29,841 nucleotides of DNA from a bacterium. Lineage in GTDB: Bacteria > Vulcanimicrobiota > Xenobia > Xenobiales > Xenobiaceae. The stretch is from positions 1 through 29,841 of the forward strand of contig JALHDH010000033.1 in assembly GCA_022839105.1 (NCBI GenBank), in the 5' to 3' direction. Numbering within the stretch: position 1 is the first letter of the stretch; each line of letters opens with the position of its first letter. Shown piece by piece: positions 24,189 to 29,841 of the stretch. Below the pieces are notes generated by a model that was not told the DNA's origin, did not search any database, and saw only the letters and a list, made by a program, of their open reading frames with translations. Made by a program: the position numbers and the translations under genes.

Positions 24189-27100
24189 TCAGCGCGCGGG
24201 GGGGCGCAGCCAGGCGCGGGGAATCCGGGCCCTCTGCCCGGGGGTCAGGACGGGGATGGGACGGCCGTCCAAGGCGGGCAGGTCCTTCTGCTCGTCGGCG
24301 GGCAGCAGCAGCCACATCGCGGGCTGGCCGTCCCTGCCGCCCGAGGCGTCGCGCAGCGCCTCCAGCAGTTCCATCTGGTCGTAGCGGGCCAGCAGGCCGG
24401 CCTCCACCAGCAGCAGGGGGCGCTCCGCCTCCAGCAGCCGCTTCTCCACCACGGGCCGCGCCTCGCGCACCAGGCGCAGCAGGTTCGACCAGTCGGCGGT
24501 GTTCGGGGCGGTGTCGGCGGCGGTCACCAGCCGCCAGTCCACCTCCAGTTCCTCCGCCTTCTGGCGCATGGCCTCGACCAGGAGGCGGTCCAGGGACCTC
24601 ACCTCCAGCCCGAACCGGCGCTCCAGCTCACGGCGGGCCTCGCGGTACCAGCGCGGCCGCACCGAGAGCACCAGAAAAGAGCCCTCCCGCAGGGCGCGAG
24701 CCAGGCGATCCTGGAACCGGCCAGCCTCCAGCTCGTCCTCGGTCTCCCGTCGACCGTCCTCGGTGGTCAGGTGGCGGCTGAAGGTGCTGCCGGCGGTGGA
24801 CAGCGGGGCGGCCCCCAGCCTGACGTAGGCGGCGTCCTCCTCCACCCAGCGGAAGTCCCAGCCGGCATCCTTCAAGAGCGCGTCCAGGTCGGGCCGGGGC
24901 GGCAGCGGCTCGGCCTCGGGGTAACGGCCGGCCACGCGCCTGTGGACCTCTTCCACGCTCAGCCGGTTCTCGCCCAGAAGCGCCCCGTGGGCCAGGATCA
25001 GGGCCCGGCGCGCCGCCATCCGCCGGGGGTACAGCTCTTCGCGCGCCGAGACCGCCGCCTGGCCCGAGGCCGAGGCCGCCAGGCGCAGCAGGCGGGGGTC
25101 CGAGGCCTGGATCCCCTCGGCCTGGTCGGCGGGGACCTTGACGTCGCGCAGCAACTGCAGCACCCGGTAGGGCGGAGGAAGCGGCTCCTCCTGGACCAGC
25201 TCGTCCGCGACCCGACCCAGCTCCTCCGCGTAGGTCGCGGCTTCCCGGCCCAGCACCACGAAGGGATTCCCCTGGATCTGGTGCACCGCGAAGCGGGGCG
25301 AGGCCTCCAGCGCCTCCACCTCCAGGGCCGCTCGGGCCGCGGCCCAGGCCAAGAGCAGGCGCTGGCGGGGCTGGTTGGACACCGAGCCGCGCGCCGCCAG
25401 CAGCGCCTCCGCCAGTTCCCTCAGGTGCATGGCGCCGCCGTTGGCCCGTAGCAGGCCCTGGAGGTCGGCGCCCAGCGGGCCCATGGCCGGCAGGGCCTTC
25501 CAGCCCTGGCTCAGCTCGCGGACCGCTCGGGCCACCTCGTGCGCGGGCCGCTGCACCTGCGCTGCCGCCTGGTGAAGGGTCAGCACGGCCAGGTCGTCGC
25601 CGGGCTCCTGGTCCAGGCCCAGCCAGACCGTGGCCAGCCCCTTCAGCCAGTCCTTCTTGGGAATCTTCCCGGCTTCCAGCAGGGAGCGCACCAGCCGGTC
25701 CACGCTGAAGGGGGCGTCCTTTTCGGGCGCGGCGGGCTCGGTCACGTCCTGGTCGGGGAAGCGCTCCAGCAGCGCGGACAGGACGTCCAGCACCTCCCGG
25801 CGGGTCTGGTTGCCGGCGCCCCGGACGTACATGATGTCCTTGGCGGGCCGTTGCAGGAAGTCGACCACCCGGACCACGCCCAGGCGATCCAGGATCTGCA
25901 GGGCGCCCGCGCTCATCGGCAGCGCCGCGACCGGGCTCTGCAGGGTGAGGGCCTCGGGCAGGGCACCGGGTGGGGGCGGCTCGCCCTCCGGCCCTGCCGT
26001 GGTCGCCTGGGCCGGAGCGAAGACCTCGGCCCACGCCCGCCGCATCTCCTCGGCGTTGTCGAAGCGCTGGTTCCAGTTCCGGTTCAGGGCCCGCCGGAAG
26101 AAGGCCGTCATCGTGTCGCGCAGGCTGGGCTCGAAGCGGTCCGGCTCCAGGACCAGGTCGGCCTGGACCAGGGCGGGGTCCGAGACCCCGTCCCCCCAGC
26201 GCGGCAACACGCCGGTGGCCATCTCGTACAGCGTGACCGCGGCCGAGTAGCGCTCGGCCTGGAGATCCCAGCGCGGGGGCCTGCGCAGGGACAGGAACGG
26301 GTCCATGTACTGGGGAGTGCCGGCCCGCAGCGTCTCGGCCGGGACCCGGGACAGCGAGAAGTCGAAGAGGACCACGTGCAGGGTCTCGTCCTTGCCCATC
26401 CGGGTGATGCCCAGGTTTCCGGGCTTCAGGTCGCGGTGGGCGATGCCTCGCCCCTCCAGGTACTCCAGAGCGGAGAGGAGATCGTCCCCGAACCTCTGCA
26501 GCAGGTCCAGGTGCAGGTGACCCTGTTCCAGCAGCCGCGCAGCCAGCGTCTCGCGTCCCGAGGATTCCAGCACCAGGCCTACCCGGCCGGCGATCGGAAC
26601 GGTGCGGACCAGGTGCACGACGTGCCGGTGGTCGAGCTGGGACAGGACCTCGGCCTCGGCGGCCAGCCGGGCGTCGTCCGCCAGCTCGCGGGCCAGCTTC
26701 AGCACCCGCTCTTCACCCTGGTATAGAACCAGGAAGGCCACCGAGACGCTGCCCTGGCCCAGGCGACGCAGGACCACGAGGTCGTCGGCCAGGCGATCCC
26801 CCGGCCTGGCATCCAGGGGGTTGGCGGGAGGCTTGTCCTCCACGTCCTCCGGCGCGCGCAGTCGATCGAGGATCTCGTCGATCTCCTCGAGCAGCGCCTC
26901 GGTGCTGGCGGGACGCTCGCCCACCTCGGGTCGGGTGCAGCGGAAGATGAGGTCATCCAGCTCCTGGGGCACCCCGTCCTGGACGGACGAGAGCCGCAGG
27001 CCGCCGTGCATCTCGAGCAGCTTGCGCAGGCCCAGGTGGGAACGCGCCGGGGGACACCCGGAGAGGATGGCGTAGCCCAGGGCGCCCAGCGAGAAGATGT

Positions 27101-28316
27101 CGGAATACTCGCCCGCCAGGTGGGGCGAGCTGAGCGCCTCGGGAGCCACGTAGGCGGTGGCCTGGGTCTCCACCAGTTCCTGCACGTGGATCGTGCCCGT
27201 CGTGCCGCCCTCGATCGCCCCGGTCTGCCAGTCGCCCACCTTCAACCGAGGGTGCCGGCTTTCCGGGGCGTGCACCTCGATGCTCCGGGGGCTGAGGCCC
27301 CGGTGCAGCACCTTTCTCGAGTGGGCGTAGCGCAGGGCGTCCACGACCTGGCGCCACAGGTCCAGGCGCTCCTCGATTCCCAGGGGGTCGAGGTGGGCGT
27401 CCAGGAACTGCTGCAGGCGCAGCGAGTCCGGCTCGTGCTCGAAGACCAGCGCCGGGCCATGCTCGTGCATCCGGAAGTCCTGCGCGCGCAGGATCCCCGG
27501 GTGGCGGAAGGGCTCGACCAGCCGGTACTCCCGTTCGGCGGCCCTGCGGACCCGGTCGCGCTCTTCCTGGGAGGCGGCTCTGGTGGTCAGGTAGTGGCGG
27601 ACGCGCTTGGTGATGCCGGCCAAGGTCTGGTGCTCGGCCAGGCGGTCCTGGTAGCCGGGACCTTCGCCCAGGATCTCGCCCAGGCGGTAGTCTCCGACGG
27701 TGCGGCTCTTCTGGAGCGGGCGGACACCGGCCTCGTGCAGGGCTTCCTGGATGCGGCGGACGTCGCCGCGGTCCAGGGCCGGCGGGCCTCCCTGGCCGGC
27801 CAGCGCCCGGATGATGCCGAGCTGCGGCGGCTGCGCCAGCTCGTCGCGAACGGTGATGTGCTGGAGGGCGTGGGTCTCCAGGTCACACTGCGCGGACGGG
27901 TTGGAGAGGAAGACCAGAGGCTCGACGTAGGGGAGCCGCATGTTCGTCTTGCGGTACGGGGTCTGGACGGCCAGGAGGCCCTTGAGGACCTTGGCCTTCT
28001 TGTTGGTCAGGTAGAGCGGGCTGTCCAGCACCCGCGAGCGGTTCCCGTCCTGGAGGTACCAGGTGGTGGCATCCCCCTTCAGGTGGCCGGGGAAGCTCTT
28101 GATCTCGACCAGGTACAGGCGGTCCCGGGTGAGGACGAGCAGGTCCACCTCGTAGAGGGCGCCGTCCTGGGACATGAACTCGAAGTTCGCCCACGCTCCC
28201 AGGGCCCAACTGCCAAGGCGGGCCCTCACGTAGTCGAGGGCTTCCTGCTCCCAGGCGAACTGGGAGGGGCTGATCACATGCCAGATGCCCGAGCCGGTCG
28301 TCGAAGTGCTCGCCAT
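24189..28316 (-). CDS. pglW: BREX serine/threonine kinase PglW with NERD and two kinase-like domains
   Basis: A 1375-residue protein starting at ATG 28316 after GGGAGATGG. The N-terminus is a NERD nuclease-like domain with D58 and E71-I-K73 (YEVDLL, YLVEIKS). Next comes a kinase-like domain whose catalytic loop reads HRGLSPRS (about 338), with glycine in place of the catalytic aspartate, so probably inactive. A second kinase follows with glycine loop LGQGSVSVA (from 519), HRDLKPGN (627-634) and DFS (652-654, the variant of DFG), so probably active. The last 500 residues include a helix-hairpin-helix-like stretch (VVDFLQRPAKDIMYVRGAG) and helical, winged-helix-like repeats. PglW is the first gene of type 2 BREX and is thought to regulate defence by phosphorylation. 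The order here matches that role. It shows no truncation. Confidence 0.93.
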   Translation of the reverse strand: MASTSTTGSGIWHVISPSQFAWEQEALDYVRARLGSWALGAWANFEFMSQDGALYEVDLLVLTRDRLYLVEIKSFPGHLKGDATTWYLQDGNRSRVLDSPLYLTNKKAKVLKGLLAVQTPYRKTNMRLPYVEPLVFLSNPSAQCDLETHALQHITVRDELAQPPQLGIIRALAGQGGPPALDRGDVRRIQEALHEAGVRPLQKSRTVGDYRLGEILGEGPGYQDRLAEHQTLAGITKRVRHYLTTRAASQEERDRVRRAAEREYRLVEPFRHPGILRAQDFRMHEHGPALVFEHEPDSLRLQQFLDAHLDPLGIEERLDLWRQVVDALRYAHSRKVLHRGLSPRSIEVHAPESRHPRLKVGDWQTGAIEGGTTGTIHVQELVETQATAYVAPEALSSPHLAGEYSDIFSLGALGYAILSGCPPARSHLGLRKLLEMHGGLRLSSVQDGVPQELDDLIFRCTRPEVGERPASTEALLEEIDEILDRLRAPEDVEDKPPANPLDARPGDRLADDLVVLRRLGQGSVSVAFLVLYQGEERVLKLARELADDARLAAEAEVLSQLDHRHVVHLVRTVPIAGRVGLVLESSGRETLAARLLEQGHLHLDLLQRFGDDLLSALEYLEGRGIAHRDLKPGNLGITRMGKDETLHVVLFDFSLSRVPAETLRAGTPQYMDPFLSLRRPPRWDLQAERYSAAVTLYEMATGVLPRWGDGVSDPALVQADLVLEPDRFEPSLRDTMTAFFRRALNRNWNQRFDNAEEMRRAWAEVFAPAQATTAGPEGEPPPPGALPEALTLQSPVAALPMSAGALQILDRLGVVRVVDFLQRPAKDIMYVRGAGNQTRREVLDVLSALLERFPDQDVTEPAAPEKDAPFSVDRLVRSLLEAGKIPKKDWLKGLATVWLGLDQEPGDDLAVLTLHQAAAQVQRPAHEVARAVRELSQGWKALPAMGPLGADLQGLLRANGGAMHLRELAEALLAARGSVSNQPRQRLLLAWAAARAALEVEALEASPRFAVHQIQGNPFVVLGREAATYAEELGRVADELVQEEPLPPPYRVLQLLRDVKVPADQAEGIQASDPRLLRLAASASGQAAVSAREELYPRRMAARRALILAHGALLGENRLSVEEVHRRVAGRYPEAEPLPPRPDLDALLKDAGWDFRWVEEDAAYVRLGAAPLSTAGSTFSRHLTTEDGRRETEDELEAGRFQDRLARALREGSFLVLSVRPRWYREARRELERRFGLEVRSLDRLLVEAMRQKAEELEVDWRLVTAADTAPNTADWSNLLRLVREARPVVEKRLLEAERPLLLVEAGLLARYDQMELLEALRDASGGRDGQPAMWLLLPADEQKDLPALDGRPIPVLTPGQRARIPRAWLRPPAR

Positions 28317-28336
28317 GAAGGTCCATCTCCCGAGGG

Positions 28337-28359
28337 CGGCGGTTCGACCGTCGGTTTTT
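28337..28359 (+). terminator. Intrinsic-terminator-like hairpin in pglW leader, plus strand
   Basis: On the plus strand a seven-base-pair stem (CGGCGGT/ACCGTCG, one G-U pair) with a three-base loop is followed after one base by GTTTTT. There is no plus-strand gene reading into it. It would end any antisense transcript coming from pglW. It may instead be chance in a GC-rich leader. Confidence 0.3.
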
Positions 28360-28434
28360 GAAAGCCTTCCTCGCCCGGTTGAAGGGCCCGATGGAGGCCG
28401 ACCCCCCCGCTCCGCTCGAGGTCGCGCGCTCCTC

Positions 28435-28665
28435 GTTCACTCCCCTCCGCCGGGATGCTTGTAGAGGTGGACCTTCTCGAGGGTGACCAGGCCTTCGGTC
28501 AGCATCGGGTCGATGGCCACCAGGAACTCGCGGATGCGGGTCTCGTCGTCCACCACCTCGATCACCACCGGCATGCTCGGGGAGGTGTCGATCATCTTGG
28601 CGGCGCGCACCACCGAATGCCGGCCGAAGCCCATCTGGCCCCGCAGGACCGTGGCGCCGGCCAGG
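28435..28665. repeat. 231-bp direct repeat, right copy (in intact DUF190 gene)
   Basis: This matches 1501-1731 at 224 of 231 positions in the same orientation and forms the 3' end of the intact DUF190 gene. With the left copy it brackets a 26.9-kb segment. Exact recombination between the copies would delete 26,934 bp and leave one complete DUF190 gene. Confidence 0.9.
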
Positions 28666-29180
28666 CCCCTCTCCCGGGCCACCCGGACCAGGCGTTCGTA
28701 CAGCAGCTTGCCGCTCTCCGGGTCGCGATCGCAGTCCCCCACGAAGATCCTCAGCAGGGTGCCTTCTTCGGGAAGTTCCATCACCAGGGGGACCTCCTTG
28801 TCGATGCCGTTCACCTTCGGGGGTCTTCGCCCCAGGTCTTGAGGGCTCTCAGACTTGCGGTAGTAGATCACGCAGGCCCGCTCCAGGGTGACCAGGCTGC
28901 GGCGCAGCAGGGGGCGGACCCGGGTCAGCCAGGCGGCGATGGCTTCGGCGCACTCCACCACCTCGATCACCATGGGCATCTCGTTGCTGGGCCGGAAGGG
29001 TTTGCGGAACAGCAGCGGGCCGTCCAGCAGGAAGCCCGCCATCCCGCGGAACACGGTGGCCCCGACCAGGCCCTGTCTCCAGGCCCGCTCGAGGAGGACC
29101 TCGTAGAGGGGGCGGTGGTGGTGCTGCTGATAGTTCGTCAGCATGACCCGACACAGGACGTTCTCGCCCTGCAACCGCAT
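28437..29180 (-). CDS. Two-domain DUF190 (PII-like) protein
   Basis: A 247-residue protein with two DUF190 domains in tandem. Domain 1 runs from VLCRVMLTNYQQHHHRPLYE to LERACVIYYRK (about residues 8-108), and domain 2 from TLLRIFVGDCDRDPESGKLL to the terminal YKHPGGGE (about 139-247). Both carry the family G-(L/V)-x-GAT-V-(F/L)-RG-x-x-GF pattern. DUF190 proteins have a PII-like fold and are often encoded beside crcB in fluoride-response operons, as here, so a role in fluoride tolerance or signalling is likely but unproven. The start at 29180 fits the family N-terminus; ATG at 29216, overlapping the crcB end by 13 bases, would add twelve residues. The last 76 codons lie in the 231-bp repeat, so this end may have come with the island. 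Confidence 0.85.
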   Translation of the reverse strand: MRLQGENVLCRVMLTNYQQHHHRPLYEVLLERAWRQGLVGATVFRGMAGFLLDGPLLFRKPFRPSNEMPMVIEVVECAEAIAAWLTRVRPLLRRSLVTLERACVIYYRKSESPQDLGRRPPKVNGIDKEVPLVMELPEEGTLLRIFVGDCDRDPESGKLLYERLVRVARERGLAGATVLRGQMGFGRHSVVRAAKMIDTSPSMPVVIEVVDDETRIREFLVAIDPMLTEGLVTLEKVHLYKHPGGGE

Positions 29181-29203
29181 GCCCGCGGTTTCGGGCTGCC
29201 TTT

Positions 29204-29661
29204 CTACCCCCGCCATGCCTGCGCTCCCATCACTCCCAGCCAGACCGCCAGGTAGCCCAGGACCGGGCTCAGGACGAAGTTCAGGCCGGCCAGCAGCCAC
29301 TGGCCGTCCTGGATCAGGGCGTGGTTCTCGTATTCGAAGGTCGAGAAGGTGGTGAAGGCCCCCAGGAAGCCGACCCCCAGCAGCAGGCGGAAGGGCTCGG
29401 GGTTGGGGATCCAGCGCTCGGCCCCAGGAAGCCGACCCCCAGCAGCAGGCGGAAGGGCTCGGGGTTGGGGATCCAGCGCTCGGCGGCCAGGGTGCCCACC
29501 AGGCCCAGGAGGAAGGAGCCGCTCACGTTGATGAAGACGGTCGCGAAAGGGAAGCGGGTGCCCAGGTGGGCGGTGGCCAGGATCCCCAGGAGATAGCGGG
29601 CGTTGGCCCCCAAGAAGCCCCCGGCTCCCACAAGCAGCATCTGCATCAGGCGCTCGTTCAT
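29204..29661 (-). pseudogene. crcB: Fluoride channel CrcB/Fluc, frameshifted by a 62-bp tandem duplication
   Basis: The frame starts at ATG 29661 with GGAGGAG upstream and gives a clear CrcB N-terminus (GAGGFLGANARYLLG, then FINVSGSFLLGLVGTLAAE). After the second copy of a perfect 62-bp duplication the frame is lost. The family C-terminus (FLGAFTTFSTFEYENHALI, then LGYLAVWLGVMGAQ) continues in another frame to a TAG at 29204. Removing one duplicate leaves 396 nt and a 131-residue protein, a normal Fluc length. As written, the product would be about 115 residues and lack the phenylalanine-box helices TTFSTFE, so the channel should not form. Fluc exports fluoride through the inner membrane as a dual-topology dimer. 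The lesion could be real and recent or an assembly error; it lies downstream of an intact riboswitch. Confidence 0.85.
29361..29484. repeat. Perfect 62-bp tandem duplication inside crcB
   Basis: Bases 29361-29422 and 29423-29484 are identical and directly adjacent. Sixty-two is not a multiple of three, so the copy breaks the reading frame. The full identity indicates a very recent event or a sequencing/assembly artefact. Confidence 0.95.
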
Positions 29662-29691
29662 CGTCTCCTCCAGGACAGTTCCTGTTGCGAT

Positions 29692-29710
29692 CCCGGGGTT
29701 CAGACCCGGG
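29692..29710 (-). promoter_or_regulatory. Hairpin between fluoride riboswitch and crcB
   Basis: Two CCCGGG arms with a seven-base loop lie right after the riboswitch core and before the crcB ribosome site. There is no U tract. It may be part of the switch's expression platform, perhaps a weak or Rho-type control stem. Confidence 0.35.
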
Positions 29711-29711
29711 G

Positions 29712-29759
29712 GTAGGAGCCATCAGCCTGGAAGAGCGGTTCACGGCGAGCTCCATCGCC
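29712..29759 (-). promoter_or_regulatory. Fluoride riboswitch (crcB motif)
   Basis: On the minus strand GGCGATGGAGCTCGCC is followed by GTGAACCGC and then CTGATGGCTCCTAC, the conserved order of the fluoride aptamer (closing stem, pseudoknot strand, and terminal CUGAUG-x-CUCCUAC). It ends about 50 bases before the crcB start. Such switches turn on fluoride-export genes when fluoride binds. The conserved bases appear intact, so regulation should still work even though crcB itself is broken. Confidence 0.9.
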
Positions 29760-29841
29760 GGCGCCACCCGGAACTCCAGGGGCGGCACCAGGAAGGTTTC
29801 CGCAGGCGGCGGATTTCCTCCTCTCCCGGGCGGGCCGTGGG

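Noticed and set aside
1501..28665. Search for an integrase, transposase, tRNA or CRISPR array to explain the island
   Set aside because: None was found by reading either strand; the island call rests on the direct repeats and gene content alone.

Overview
This is a high-GC bacterial chromosomal window (most genes roughly two-thirds G+C). Genes are packed, mostly on the minus strand, and usually start at ATG or GTG with Shine-Dalgarno sites. I cannot place the organism firmly. A GGGtGRT/NifU-like scaffold pair, a fluoride riboswitch-crcB-DUF190 operon, a type 2 BREX system and a class D beta-lactamase together would suit a high-GC Acidobacteriota (Holophagae-like), deltaproteobacterial or related lineage, but this is only a guess.

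Layout. Left edge (1-1373): two housekeeping-type genes, a GGGtGRT protein that runs off the window and a NifU/IscU-like iron-sulfur scaffold. At 1501-1731 there is a 3' fragment of a DUF190 gene that is 97% identical to the 3' end of the intact DUF190 gene at the far right (28435-28665). From 1.76 to 6.5 kb lies a patchwork flanked by an 87-bp direct repeat. It holds a decayed DUF3788 gene, an intact class D beta-lactamase, a possible antitoxin scrap, three lower-GC genes of uncertain role (one RHH-like, one EcsC-like, one DUF1232-like) and a small HTH protein. From 6.5 to 28.3 kb, entirely on the minus strand, is a complete type 2 BREX (Pgl) anti-phage locus in transcription order pglW, [ietA, ietS], pglX, pglY, pglZ, brxD, brxHI. 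Right edge (28.4-29.8 kb): a two-domain DUF190 gene, a crcB/fluC fluoride channel gene broken by a perfect 62-bp tandem duplication, and a clear fluoride riboswitch upstream of it.

How it fits together. The 231-bp direct repeats (1501-1731 and 28435-28665) look like the edges of a roughly 27-kb defence island inserted in the 3' end of DUF190. The right copy completes the gene, and the left copy is the displaced native end with its downstream hairpin. Inside the island, the AAA+ ATPase and subtilisin-like protease pair (resembling the IetAS toxin-antitoxin/anti-phage module) sits between pglW and pglX. It is set off by 175-bp and 136-bp gaps, whereas pglX-Y-Z-brxD-brxHI are tightly coupled (gaps of 11 and 4 bp, then two 4-bp overlaps). 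This suggests a second defence module nested in the BREX operon. The pglX methyltransferase has a low-GC central block that may be an exchanged specificity region. No integrase, transposase, tRNA, rRNA or CRISPR array was seen.
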